Under the pieces are notes generated by a model. That model saw nothing but the letters and a program-made list of their open reading frames with translations, did no database searches and was not told the origin of the DNA. Made by a program: the position numbers and the translations under genes. Below, piece by piece: positions 15,608 through 24,614 of a stretch of 39,977 nucleotides of DNA. Source of the stretch: Pseudomonadota bacterium (GTDB lineage: Bacteria; Pseudomonadota; Gammaproteobacteria; Xanthomonadales; Rhodanobacteraceae); contig JAJYTR010000017.1 of NCBI GenBank assembly GCA_021792975.1, positions 1 to 39,977 of the forward strand, given 5' to 3'. Within the stretch, counting starts at the first letter, position 1; each line of letters opens with the position of its first letter.

Positions 15608-16957
15608 ATGGGTGCGATCACACGCATCCTGCCGGTCCGCAGCGATCTGCTGGTTCCGGCCGCGGCATTTCCGCAGCGCTATCCGCTGCTGCTGCAGAGC
15701 GTGGCGTGCGGTACCGCGCAGGCGCGCTGGGACATCCTGTTCGCCTTTCCGCAGAATGCATTGCGCCTCGAAGCCGACGGTCGCGTGCACGACGGCGGGG
15801 GTCTGCCGCGCGCAGTGCGTTTTCTCGATGCGCTGGATGCGGCCTGGCGCGCCGAACGACGGCCGCCGCGGGCGTGCGGGCTGCCCTTCACCGGCGGCTG
15901 GGCGCTGTACCTCGGCTACGAACTGGCCGGCGAGATCGAGCCGCGCCTGCGCCTGCCGGCGGCCCCGGAGTCCGGCGTTCCGGTCGCGCTGGCGCTGCGC
16001 TGTCCGGCCGCCGCGCTGGTGGATCATGCCGGCGGGCGCACCGTGCTGGTGGCCGAGGAGGGCCATGCCGCGCTGCTGGACACGCTGCGGGCCGACCTGG
16101 AGGCGACGGCGCAGGCCATGCCGCCGCTGCCGCGGGCGTGGCTGCACGAAGATCCGCCGCAGCGTTTCCTCGATGGCGTGGCGCGCATCCGCGATTACCT
16201 GCATGCCGGCGACACCTTTCAGGTCAATCTGTCGCGCGAATGGCGCGCGCGGTTCACGCGCGCGCCTGTGCCGTCGGCGCTGTACGCGGCCCTGCGCGAG
16301 GCCAATCCGGCACCGTTTGCCGGGCTGCTGCAGGCCGGGGGCTGGGCGCTGGCCAGTTCCTCGCCCGAGCGGCTGCTCGAAGTGCGCGGCCGCGAAGCGC
16401 AGACGCGTCCGATCGCCGGCACGAGACCGCGCATGGCCGGCGGCGCCGACGCGGCGCGCGTGCACGAGCTGGTGGGCCACCCCAAGGAGCGGGCCGAGCA
16501 TGTCATGCTGATCGATCTGGAGCGCAACGATCTGGGCCGCGTCTGCGAGCCGGGATCGGTGCGCGTGGACGAGCTGATGGTCGTGGAAAGCTATGCGCAC
16601 GTGCACCACATCGTTTCCAACGTGCGCGGCAGGCTGCGCGCCGGGATCACGCCGGGCGAGGCGATCGCGGCGGTGTTCCCCGGCGGTACCATCACCGGCT
16701 GCCCCAAGGTGCGCTGCATGGAGATCATCGCCGAACTGGAGGGCGTCGGCCGCGGGCCCTACACCGGCGCGCTGGGATACCTGGACCGCAGCGGCGACCT
16801 GGATCTGAACATCCTCATCCGTACCCTGCTGCTGTGCGGCGATCGCGTCCGGCTGCGCGCCGGCGCCGGCATCGTCGCCGACTCCGAGCCCGCGAACGAG
16901 CTGGAGGAGACCCGGCACAAGGCGCGCGGGCTGCTGCGCGCTCTGGGGCAGGCGTGA
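15608..16957 (+). CDS. pabB: Aminodeoxychorismate synthase component I
   Basis: A 449-residue chorismate-utilising enzyme that makes 4-amino-4-deoxychorismate for folate. The C-terminal catalytic domain has GDTFQVNLS, SSSPERLLEV, the PIAGTRPR loop (268-275), HPKERAEHVMLIDLERNDLG, and GGTITGCPKVRCMEII. The position that is Lys in E. coli PabB (PIKGT) is Ala270 here, which resembles anthranilate synthases and also many PabB proteins. The neighbour pabC, overlapping by four bases, supports PabB rather than TrpE. The glutamine amidotransferase subunit PabA is not in the window. A start near 15608 gives a normal length. Confidence 0.88.
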   Translation: MGAITRILPVRSDLLVPAAAFPQRYPLLLQSVACGTAQARWDILFAFPQNALRLEADGRVHDGGGLPRAVRFLDALDAAWRAERRPPRACGLPFTGGWALYLGYELAGEIEPRLRLPAAPESGVPVALALRCPAAALVDHAGGRTVLVAEEGHAALLDTLRADLEATAQAMPPLPRAWLHEDPPQRFLDGVARIRDYLHAGDTFQVNLSREWRARFTRAPVPSALYAALREANPAPFAGLLQAGGWALASSSPERLLEVRGREAQTRPIAGTRPRMAGGADAARVHELVGHPKERAEHVMLIDLERNDLGRVCEPGSVRVDELMVVESYAHVHHIVSNVRGRLRAGITPGEAIAAVFPGGTITGCPKVRCMEIIAELEGVGRGPYTGALGYLDRSGDLDLNILIRTLLLCGDRVRLRAGAGIVADSEPANELEETRHKARGLLRALGQA

Positions 16958-17778
16958 AAACCCGCGTCCGCGTCGATGGCCGGACCTGCGCCACGCTGGC
17001 GGCGGATGACCGTGGCCTGCTCTACGGCGACGGCCTGTTCGAGACCCTGCGCGTGCGACATGGCCGCTGCCCGCTGTGGCGGGAGCATCTGCGGCGGCTG
17101 CAGGAGGGTTGCCGGCGGCTGCACCTGCCGACGCCTGATCCACGGTGGCTGGCCGACGAGCGCGACCGGCTGATCCGCGGCGCGGCCGATGCAGTCCTGC
17201 GCATCACCTGGACGCGCGGCAGCGGTGCGCGCGGCTACGCGCCGCCGCGGCCGGCGCATCCGCGTGGCGTCCTCGGTCTGGCACCGGCGCCACGGGTGCC
17301 GGCGCATTGGTACCGGCGGGGAATCCGGGTACGCTTCTGCGACCTGCGTGTCGCACGCCAGCCGCGGCTGGCGGGCCTCAAGCACCTCAACCGGCTGGAG
17401 CAGGTGCTGGCGCGCGCCGAATGGTGCGATCCCGCGATCGCGGAGGGTCTGATGCTGGATACGACCGGCCTGGTGATCGGTGCCACCGCGGCCAATCTCT
17501 TCGCCGTGCTCGACGGGCGGCTGCTGACGCCGCGCGTGGACCGTGCCGGCGTCGCCGGCGTCGGCCGTGCGCTGGTGCTGCGCGACGTGGCCGAAGCGCG
17601 GGAACGCACGCTGCCGGCCGCGGTCCTGGCGCAGGCCAGCGAGCTGATCCTGGTTTCCGCGGTGCGCGGCGCGTTGCCGGTACGGCGGCTGCAGGACCAC
17701 CGGCTGCGGGTCGGCCCCTGGGCGCGGCGGCTGCAGGAGCTGTTCGCGGCGGTGGGGATCGGCGGGGCGGATGCATGA
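16954..17778 (+). CDS. pabC: Aminodeoxychorismate lyase
   Basis: A 274-residue fold-type IV PLP enzyme that splits aminodeoxychorismate into p-aminobenzoate and pyruvate. The PLP lysine is Lys143 in LAGLKHLNRLEQVL, nearly identical to E. coli PabC. YGDGLFET at the N-terminus and TAANLF are also typical. An unusual point is Gly176. In the E. coli protein the same loop (WVTECCAANLF) has a Glu, which contacts the pyridine nitrogen of PLP in this fold. Here the loop reads LVIGATAANLF. The start is GTG at 16954, overlapping the pabB stop (GTGA), and the end overlaps the mltG ATG by four bases. Identity is firm; full activity is likely but not certain. Confidence 0.9.
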   Translation: MKTRVRVDGRTCATLAADDRGLLYGDGLFETLRVRHGRCPLWREHLRRLQEGCRRLHLPTPDPRWLADERDRLIRGAADAVLRITWTRGSGARGYAPPRPAHPRGVLGLAPAPRVPAHWYRRGIRVRFCDLRVARQPRLAGLKHLNRLEQVLARAEWCDPAIAEGLMLDTTGLVIGATAANLFAVLDGRLLTPRVDRAGVAGVGRALVLRDVAEARERTLPAAVLAQASELILVSAVRGALPVRRLQDHRLRVGPWARRLQELFAAVGIGGADA

Positions 17779-18803
17779 GCCTGCACCCAAGCACACGCCT
17801 GGCCGCACTGCTGATCCTGCTGGCCCTGCTGCTGGCGGCGGGCGGCGTCGCATGGCTGGTCCGCGACGTGCGTGCCTTTGCCGATGCGCCGCTGTCCGTG
17901 GCCGCGCCGGCGCGCATCGTGGTGGCGCGCGGCAGCGCGCTGAAGGCCATCGCCGCGCAGCTCGAACGACGGGGCTACACGCGCGCGCCGACCCTGTACT
18001 GGCGTGCGCTGGCGGCGTGGATGGGTGTGACCGGCCGCCTGCATGCGGGCGAATACGCGCTGGCGCCCGGCATGACGCCGCGGGTGCTGCTGCAGGACAT
18101 GGCCGCCGGTCGCGTGGTGCAGCACATGTTCACGCTGGTGGACGGCTGGACGTTCGCGCAGGTGCGCGCGGCGCTGGCGCGGGCGCCGGAGCTGCGGCAC
18201 ACGCTGCAGCACATGGACGACGCACAGGCGACCCGCGCGCTGGGCATCCCGGCACCCGGCCCGGAAGGCTGGCTGCTGCCGCAGACCTACGCCTACGTGC
18301 TGGGCGATTCCGACCTCGACGTGCTGCGCCGCGCGTACCGCGCCATGCAGCGGCTGCTGGCCGCGCAGTGGCCGCGGCGCGCTTCCGGCCTGCCGCTGCG
18401 CACGCCGTACCAGGCACTGATCCTGGCCTCGATCGTCGAGAAGGAGACCGCGCGGCCCGACGAACGCGCACGCATCGCCGGCGTGTTCGTGCGCCGGCTC
18501 GAACGCGGCATGAAGCTGCAGACCGACCCCACGGTCATCTACGGCATGGGCGCGGCCTACCACGGCGTCATCACCCGCAAGGACCTCGAGACCGACACGC
18601 CCTGGAACACCTACGTGCATGCCGGGCTGCCGCCCACGCCGATCTGCATGCCCGGCGCGCCGGCGGTGATCGCCGCGCTGCACCCGGCTGCGGGCAAGTC
18701 GCTGTACTTCGTGGCCCGCGGCGACGGCACCCACGTGTTTTCCGAGACCCTCCGGCAGCAGGACGCGGCCATCGACCGTTACATCCTGCATCGCAAGCCA
18801 TGA
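17775..18803 (+). CDS. mltG: Endolytic murein transglycosylase MltG
   Basis: A 342-residue YceG-family protein. Residues 8-28 form a single transmembrane segment, so the catalytic domain faces the periplasm. The signature ILASIVEKETARPDERARIAGVF includes the conserved glutamates (Glu222, Glu224), one matching the E. coli catalytic Glu218. KLQTDPTVIYGMG and DTPWNTYVHAGLPPTPI follow, as expected. The enzyme cuts nascent glycan strands and sets their length. The ATG overlaps the pabC stop by four bases, and the stop overlaps the tmk ATG by four bases. The pabC-mltG-tmk-holB order is classic for gammaproteobacteria. Confidence 0.95.
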   Translation: MSLHPSTRLAALLILLALLLAAGGVAWLVRDVRAFADAPLSVAAPARIVVARGSALKAIAAQLERRGYTRAPTLYWRALAAWMGVTGRLHAGEYALAPGMTPRVLLQDMAAGRVVQHMFTLVDGWTFAQVRAALARAPELRHTLQHMDDAQATRALGIPAPGPEGWLLPQTYAYVLGDSDLDVLRRAYRAMQRLLAAQWPRRASGLPLRTPYQALILASIVEKETARPDERARIAGVFVRRLERGMKLQTDPTVIYGMGAAYHGVITRKDLETDTPWNTYVHAGLPPTPICMPGAPAVIAALHPAAGKSLYFVARGDGTHVFSETLRQQDAAIDRYILHRKP

Positions 18804-19432
18804 GCCGCGGACGCTTGATCACGCTCGAGGGCGGCGAAGGCGCCGGCAAGAGTACGTTGCTGGCCGGCATCGAACAGTGGCTGCAGGGCCGGGGCGTGCC
18901 CGTGCTGCGCACGCGCGAGCCGGGCGGCACGCCGCTGGGCGAGGCCCTGCGCACGTTGCTGCTGGACGCGGAACGCGACGCCGTATGCGCCGAATCCGAA
19001 CTGTTGCTGATGTTCGCCGCGCGCGCCGAACTGGTGCGCAAGGTGGTGCAACCGGCGCTGGCGTCGGGACGGTGGGTGCTGGCCGACCGTTTCACCGACG
19101 CCAGCTACGCCTACCAGGGCGGCGGCCGCGGCCAGCCGCAGGCGCGCATCCGCGAGCTGGAGCGCTGGGCTGCGCTGGATCTGCAGCCGGACTTGACGCT
19201 GCTGCTGGATCTGCCGGTGTCCGCCGGCCGCGCACGCGTCGCCGGACGCGAGGCGCCCGACCGCATCGAGCGCGAGGACGACACCTTTTTCGAGCGTGTG
19301 CGTGGCGCCTACCGCGCACGCGTCGAAGCCGCGCCGCAGCGCTTCCGCGTGCTGCGCGCCGAGGCTTCCGCCGCCGCGGTACTGGCGCAGGCGCTGGAGC
19401 AGATCGCGCCGCTGCTGCGGGGGAGGCCGTGA
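18800..19432 (+). CDS. tmk: Thymidylate kinase
   Basis: A 210-residue P-loop kinase that phosphorylates dTMP to dTDP. The Walker A is EGGEGAGKST (10-19), the segment RTREPGGTPLGE is the dTMP-binding motif, and LADRFTDASYAYQGGGRG contains the DR(Y/F) motif. DRIEREDDTFFERV forms the LID region. The ATG overlaps the mltG stop (ATGA) and the end overlaps the holB GTG by four bases. Confidence 0.96.
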   Translation: MSRGRLITLEGGEGAGKSTLLAGIEQWLQGRGVPVLRTREPGGTPLGEALRTLLLDAERDAVCAESELLLMFAARAELVRKVVQPALASGRWVLADRFTDASYAYQGGGRGQPQARIRELERWAALDLQPDLTLLLDLPVSAGRARVAGREAPDRIEREDDTFFERVRGAYRARVEAAPQRFRVLRAEASAAAVLAQALEQIAPLLRGRP

Positions 19433-20373
19433 GCGCGGCGCCCGTCTGGCACGCGCCGCACTGGCAGCGCCTGCGTGCCGCCCTCGACGCCGACCGTCTG
19501 CCGCACGCGCTGCTGCTGTGCGGACCTGCGGGTCTGGGCAAGCGCGTCTTCGCGCAACGTCTGCTGGCGCGGCTGCTGTGCACCGCGCCGCAGCAGGGCG
19601 AGGCCTGTGGGCACTGCCACGGTTGCCGGCTGCGCCTGGCGCAGACGCATCCCGACGCGTACGCCATAGGTCTCGGCGTGAACCGTGAAGGCAAGCCGCG
19701 CAGCGAGATCGTGATCGAACAGATCCGCGAAGTGTGCGAGCGGTTGCAACTGGCGAGCGCCCTGGGCGGGCGGCGCGTGGCACTGGTGGATCCGGCCGAC
19801 GCGCTCAATGCGGCGGCCGCCAACGCGCTGCTGAAAACCCTGGAGGAGCCGCCGGCCGCCGCGCTGTTGATCCTGCTGGCCGACCATCCGCAGCGGCTGC
19901 CGGCCACCGTGCGCAGCCGCTGCCGGCGCGTGCAGTTCCGGTTGCCGCCTGCGGCCGAGGCGGTGGCCTGGCTGCAGGCGCAGGATCTCGCCGGCGATCG
20001 CGCACACGCCCTGGATGCCGCCGACGGCAATCCGGGACTGGCCGCCGGGTATCTGCGCGAAGGTGCGCTGGCGCGCCGCGAGGCGGTGCGCAGCGAACTG
20101 GCGCAGTTGCTGGCGCGGCGCGCCGACGCGCTGGCGCTGGCCCAGTCCTGGGCGCAGGACGAGCCGCGCCAGCGGCTGCTGTTCGCGGCGCAGTGGCTGG
20201 CCCGCGAGATGCGCGCGCAGGCCGCCGGCGAGCGCGGGCCGCTGGCCAGCGGCCGTGACCTGCGCCGGCTGATGCGCGGTTACGAGCAGGCGGTGCGCAC
20301 GCGCGAACTGCTGCGCGGGCCGCTGCGTGCCGATCTCGCGCTGCTGGATTTTCTCAGCCTGCGTGGGGATTGA
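19429..20373 (+). CDS. holB: DNA polymerase III delta-prime subunit
   Basis: A 314-residue clamp-loader subunit. It has a degenerate P-loop (CGPAGLGKRVFA, with Arg in place of Ser/Thr after Lys) and a zinc module in GEACGHCHGCRL. The sensor-like ANALLKTLEEPPAAALLILL and RSRC motif are typical. The degenerate Walker A fits delta-prime, which does not hydrolyse ATP. The start is GTG at 19429 with GGGGAGG just upstream. It overlaps tmk by four bases. Confidence 0.93.
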   Translation: MSAAPVWHAPHWQRLRAALDADRLPHALLLCGPAGLGKRVFAQRLLARLLCTAPQQGEACGHCHGCRLRLAQTHPDAYAIGLGVNREGKPRSEIVIEQIREVCERLQLASALGGRRVALVDPADALNAAAANALLKTLEEPPAAALLILLADHPQRLPATVRSRCRRVQFRLPPAAEAVAWLQAQDLAGDRAHALDAADGNPGLAAGYLREGALARREAVRSELAQLLARRADALALAQSWAQDEPRQRLLFAAQWLAREMRAQAAGERGPLASGRDLRRLMRGYEQAVRTRELLRGPLRADLALLDFLSLRGD

Positions 20374-20375
20374 GC

Positions 20376-21404
20376 ATGCCGGCTCCGGTTCCCGCCGCAG
20401 CGGCGCTGCGGTCCATGCATGCGGCCTCGCGCAGCGCACCGGCGGCCCTGCTGGAGTCCCTGCTGCAGCAGCCGGAGGCCAGCATCGTGCTGGTGGCGCC
20501 GCACCCCGACGACGAAACCCTTGCCGCCGGCGGCCTGCTGCAGCGCGCGCGCGCGGCCGGCGCGCGCGTGTCGGTGCTGCTGCTCACCGATGGCGACAAC
20601 AACCCGTGGCCGCAGCGCTGGCTGCAGCGGCGCTGGCGCATCGATGCCGCGGCACGCGCCGCGTGGGGCCGCCGCCGCCGCGCCGAGGCGCTGACCGCGT
20701 TGATCCGTCTGGGTCTCGATCCCGGCGATCTGTACGCCTTCGGCTGGCCCGACCAGGGCCTCACCGCACGTATCCAGCGCCATCTGCCGGACACCCTGGA
20801 GCGCCTGCGCGGTCTGCTCGGGGTGCTGCGGCCCACCCTGGTGGTTGCGCCGGCGCTGGCCGACCGCCATCCCGATCACAGCGCCGCGCGCGTGCTGGTG
20901 GAGTTGGCACTGGCCGCGTCCGCTCTGCCGCGGCCGCCGCTGTGGGGCTTCGCCGTGCACGGCGCGGCGCCGGCCGCGCAGCCGCTGGTGCTGGCCACGC
21001 ATGAACGGGCGGCCAAGCTGCGCGCGCTCGAAGCCCACACCAGCCAGTTGGCGCTGGCTGGCGGACGCTGGCGGCGCCGGGTGCATGCCGGCGAGTTCTA
21101 CCAGATACAGCCGCCGCCGCCACTGCAGGGCGATTCCGCTGCCGGCATCGCCCTGCCGTGGCATCCGGTGCTGCCCGGCCCCGCCGCCTGCGCACTGCTG
21201 GTTGTTGCGGGTGCGCAGTGCTGGCAATTGCCCTGGCAGGATGGCGTGCAGAGCGGACCCCTGCGGCTGCGACTGCGGCCGCAGCCCTCTCTGGAATGGT
21301 CCGCGCCGCCGCCGGGCCCGCTGTTCGTCAAGCTGCACAGCCGCCGGCGCAGCATGTGGATCTTCGACCGCTGGGGCTGGCGGCAGGTGGCTGCCGCGCC
21401 TTGA
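20376..21404 (+). CDS. PIG-L (LmbE) family deacetylase with C-terminal extension
   Basis: Predicted 342 residues from the ATG at 20376 (a TTG at 20370 overlapping the holB stop is an alternative). The N-terminal two thirds is a PIG-L/LmbE zinc hydrolase: VLVAPHPDDETLAAGG carries the metal-binding AHPDDE motif and ADRHPDHSAAR the second motif. Members remove acetyl groups from N-acetylglucosamine-type sugars and related amides. About 110 residues after EFYQIQ are not part of the core domain and I do not recognise them; they are rich in Pro, Trp and Leu. No signal peptide is evident. The gene sits between holB and pilZ, which are direct neighbours in Xanthomonas as far as I recall, so it may be a lineage-specific insertion. 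The substrate is unknown; envelope or pilus glycans are only a guess. Confidence 0.8.
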   Translation: MPAPVPAAAALRSMHAASRSAPAALLESLLQQPEASIVLVAPHPDDETLAAGGLLQRARAAGARVSVLLLTDGDNNPWPQRWLQRRWRIDAAARAAWGRRRRAEALTALIRLGLDPGDLYAFGWPDQGLTARIQRHLPDTLERLRGLLGVLRPTLVVAPALADRHPDHSAARVLVELALAASALPRPPLWGFAVHGAAPAAQPLVLATHERAAKLRALEAHTSQLALAGGRWRRRVHAGEFYQIQPPPPLQGDSAAGIALPWHPVLPGPAACALLVVAGAQCWQLPWQDGVQSGPLRLRLRPQPSLEWSAPPPGPLFVKLHSRRRSMWIFDRWGWRQVAAAP

Positions 21405-21462
21405 CCGCGGCCGGCGATTCGGCCAGTCTGGGCGCAGCGACGATTGATCCGCGAGGCCGGTC

Positions 21463-21834
21463 ATGGCTGCGACCCAACCGCCCGTCGGCGGTGCCCGCCA
21501 GAGCATTCTGCCGGTGGCGATCAAGGACGAGACCACGCTCTACCAGAGCTACATGCCGTTCCTCAAGGGCGGCGGGCTGTTCATTCCCACCGGCAACAAG
21601 CGTTACGGCATGGGTGACGAACTGTTCCTGCTGATCCACCTGCTGGAAGACAAGGAGCGCCTGCCGGTCACCGGCACCGTGGTCTGGATCACGCCGCCCG
21701 GCGCGCAGGGCAACCGCGTGGCGGGCATCGGCGTGCAGTTCGCCGAATCGCCGGAAGGCGAGGCGGCGCGCCAGCGCATCGAGGCGCTGCTGGGCGCCCG
21801 GCTGGCCTCGGACAAGCCCACCCACACCCTTTGA
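21463..21834 (+). CDS. pilZ: PilZ domain protein, type IV pilus biogenesis (non-canonical)
   Basis: A 123-residue PilZ protein. It lacks the RxxxR and (D/N)xSxxG c-di-GMP motifs and has instead the pattern of the founder PilZ of Pseudomonas and Xanthomonas: MPFLKGGGLFIPTGNKRY, GDELFLLIHLLEDKERLPVTG, VVWITPPGAQGNRVAGIGVQF and a tail DKPTHTL. These proteins do not bind c-di-GMP strongly; in Xanthomonas PilZ links PilB and the EAL protein FimX in pilus assembly. The tail and length match the xanthomonad form closely, judging from memory. Position after the holB block is conserved, here with a deacetylase gene between. Confidence 0.92.
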   Translation: MAATQPPVGGARQSILPVAIKDETTLYQSYMPFLKGGGLFIPTGNKRYGMGDELFLLIHLLEDKERLPVTGTVVWITPPGAQGNRVAGIGVQFAESPEGEAARQRIEALLGARLASDKPTHTL

Positions 21835-21980
21835 ACGTGGCGTCACCCGCCGCGGCCGGGGCCGCACCCGGCATCGGCAGCAGGTGCCTGCACAACGCTT
21901 GCCCACGCGCCTGCGGTTGCGACCCGGTAGCCGGATGCGCGTGCCGGCCATACCGCGCCGGCGGCGGACGCTTGACGGTT

Positions 21981-21989
21981 TGTTACACT
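21981..21989 (+). promoter_or_regulatory. Candidate extended -10 promoter for the orphan regulator
   Basis: TGTTACACT is an extended -10 element (TG-N-TACACT) about 77 bases before the response regulator ATG, within the 231-base gap after pilZ. The nearby TTGACG (21972-21977) is only six bases away, so it cannot serve as its -35. The rest of the gap shows nothing else I can support. Confidence 0.35.
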
Positions 21990-22065
21990 CTGCGGCCAAC
22001 CCGTACCGGAACCGCCGGTGCGCGGCGCGGCCCCGGTCGATGACCCGCAACGAGGAACCGCACGG

Positions 22066-22772
<707 letters not shown>

Positions 22773-22776
<4 letters not shown>

Positions 22777-23117
22777 ACACGGGCATTTCCCATGCCGCGG
22801 TGACCACCGCCAACGAACTGCACGGCTTCCGCGTCACGCGCACGCTCGGCATCGTGCGCGGCATCACCGTGCGCTCGCGCAGTGTCCTCGGCAACATCGG
22901 CGCGGCCCTGCAGACCCTGGTGGGGGGCAACATCACGCTGTACACCGAACTGTGCGAGAAGGCGCGCGAGGAGGCGTTCGAACTGATGTGCCAGCACGCC
23001 GCCGCGATGGGCGCCAACGCCGTACTGGCCATGCGCTACGACGCCAACGACGTCGCCGAAGGCGTCACCGAAGTGCTGGCCTACGGCACCGCGGTCGTGG
23101 TCGAACCGACCGGTTGA
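22773..23117 (+). CDS. ybjQ: YbjQ/UPF0145 family protein
   Basis: A 114-residue protein of the UPF0145/YbjQ family, sometimes labelled heavy-metal-binding domain. Characteristic parts are [19 protein letters not shown] near the start, [34 protein letters not shown] in the middle and [13 protein letters not shown] at the end. Known structures form ring-shaped oligomers; the function is not established. Translation is coupled to the orphan regulator (ATGA overlap). Its last 37 bases overlap the end of the convergent kinase gene. Confidence 0.85.
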
Positions 23118-23995
23118 GAGGGCCGCAGCCGCCGGATCGCGCGCACGCGGCGCGCGCCGTCGAGATCCACGCGCAGGTCGGCCCAGGCATCCAGGGTGCG
23201 TTGCGCGTGCGTGCCGAGACGCTGGTAGTGGTCGAGAAACCTTGCCAATGCGCGGCTCGACAGGGCCTGCGGCAGCGCGCGCCGGCGCAGGGTCCGCTCG
23301 GCTCCGGCGCGCCAGCGCCGTGCGCATGCGAAGCCGGGTGCGTGCAGCCAGATGCGCAGCGCGGGCGCCTGCCACAGCGGCTGGTAGCGCCTCAGCTGCG
23401 CGTTGACGTGGAGCCGCCAGCGGCCGTCGGCATCCGCATGCCGCTCCAGCGCGTTGACCGGCCGCTGCAGTTGCGCGGTGGTCTGCGGCGGCATGCCGAG
23501 GCACCAGCCCTCGAGAATGACCAGCCGCGGCGGCCGCGTCACCCGCGGCCAGCGCGAGGGCGGCTGGCGCGTGTCGCGGCCCTTGTCGAATCGCGGCAGC
23601 CGCACGGGCCTGCGCGCACTGGCCCGGGCCAGCGCACGCAGCGTGTCCCGCAGCAGCGGCAGGTCGTGCGTGCCCGGTACGCCGCGCGTCAGCAGCAGCG
23701 GGTGCACGTCACGCGCCAGGCGCCGGCGGGTGGCACGGCCCAGGTAGAAATCGTCCAGCGAGAGCCGCTGCGCCTCGACACCGTGGCGACGCGCCTCGTC
23801 CACCAGCGCTGCCGCGAGCGTGCTTTTGCCGCTGCCCGGCAGCCCCGAGAGACCCACCAGCAGCGGCGCGTTGCGTCCGTGCAATGTGTGCGCCAGCGCG
23901 GGCCACAGCCGCGCGCCGAGCGCGCATGCGCGCGTGCTAGCATCCCGCCGCCGCGCACCCCCGCGGGGTGGACCGCAGGCCGCGGACTGGCGCAT
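23081..23995 (-). CDS. P-loop kinase, D-glycerate 3-kinase-like
   Basis: A kinase-like protein with Walker [16 protein letters not shown] and the downstream segments [41 protein letters not shown] and [11 protein letters not shown]. This set is shared by plant GLYK-type D-glycerate 3-kinases and their bacterial relatives (YggC-like), which resemble pantothenate kinase and uridine kinase. The likely reaction is ATP-dependent phosphorylation of glycerate or a related small acid; the true substrate is unknown. The start is uncertain: the ATG at 23995 gives 304 residues but leaves only 22 bases to the divergent pdxH. An in-frame TTG at 23884 is possible. The Arg/Ala-rich N-terminal part may be non-coding. 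The stop lies 37 bases inside the convergent ybjQ gene. Confidence 0.75.
   Translation of the reverse strand: MRQSAACGPPRGGARRRDASTRACALGARLWPALAHTLHGRNAPLLVGLSGLPGSGKSTLAAALVDEARRHGVEAQRLSLDDFYLGRATRRRLARDVHPLLLTRGVPGTHDLPLLRDTLRALARASARRPVRLPRFDKGRDTRQPPSRWPRVTRPPRLVILEGWCLGMPPQTTAQLQRPVNALERHADADGRWRLHVNAQLRRYQPLWQAPALRIWLHAPGFACARRWRAGAERTLRRRALPQALSSRALARFLDHYQRLGTHAQRTLDAWADLRVDLDGARRVRAIRRLRPSQPVGSTTTAVP
23935..23943 (+). promoter_or_regulatory. Candidate extended -10 upstream of pdxH
   Basis: TGCTAGCAT reads as TG-C-TAGCAT, an extended -10 with four of six hexamer matches, about 75 bases before the pdxH start. It falls within the assigned N-terminal coding part of the divergent kinase gene. 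This is one reason to suspect that gene starts further in. Weak evidence. Confidence 0.25.
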
Positions 23996-24017
23996 CGAAT
24001 CACGCAAGGACACCATC

Positions 24018-24614
24018 TTGAGCCCCGATCTGCTGCAACTGCTGCGCGACCTGCTAGAACAGGCGCGCGCCTCCGGCGATCCTGACGCCGCTGCCATGAC
24101 CCTGGCCACCGTCGGCAGCGACGGCCGGCCGCACGCGCGCATCGTATTGCTGAAAGGCATCGAGGCCGACGGGCTGCGCTTCTACGCCAACTACCTCAGC
24201 GCCAAGGGCGAGGAACTGCAGGCACACGCCGAAGTGGCGCTGTGCCTGCACTGGAAGCTGCTGGGAGAAGCGAAGGCCGGCGGTGTGCAGCTCCGCGTCG
24301 AGGGCCGCGCCTCTCGTCTGCGCGACGACGAATCCGATGCTTACTTCGCCACCCGTCCGCGCGGCAGCCAGATCGGTGCCTGGGCCTCGCTGCAGTCGCA
24401 GACACTGGAATCGCGTGAGGAATTCGACGAGCGCGTCGCCGGATACGAACGGCAGTTCGCCGGCGGCCCGGTACCGCGGCCCCCGCATTGGGGCGGCTAT
24501 CGCGTGCTGCCGGACATGGTCGAGATCTGGCGCGGCCGCGAGTTCCGTCTGCACGAACGCCGGCGCTGGGAGCGTTTCGCCGACGTCTGGCGCGAGCGGC
24601 TGCTGTATCCCTGA
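24018..24614 (+). CDS. pdxH: Pyridoxamine 5-phosphate oxidase (xanthomonad-type)
   Basis: A 198-residue FMN enzyme that oxidises pyridoxine or pyridoxamine phosphate to PLP. Recognisable parts are [63 protein letters not shown] and [11 protein letters not shown]. Compared with E. coli it has Ala for the Arg of the SRK motif that contacts FMN. It also has six extra residues before the RVEG strand, and ends RLLYP instead of RLAP. I recall the same features in Xanthomonas PdxH, so this looks like a lineage form rather than decay. The start is TTG at 24018, supported by AAGGA seven bases upstream; no ATG or GTG is near. It is divergent from the kinase gene. Confidence 0.88.
   Translation: MSPDLLQLLRDLLEQARASGDPDAAAMTLATVGSDGRPHARIVLLKGIEADGLRFYANYLSAKGEELQAHAEVALCLHWKLLGEAKAGGVQLRVEGRASRLRDDESDAYFATRPRGSQIGAWASLQSQTLESREEFDERVAGYERQFAGGPVPRPPHWGGYRVLPDMVEIWRGREFRLHERRRWERFADVWRERLLYP

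Noticed and set aside
21972-21989. TTGACG followed by TACACT as a -35/-10 pair
   Set aside because: The spacer is only six bases, so they cannot form one promoter; only the extended -10 was kept.
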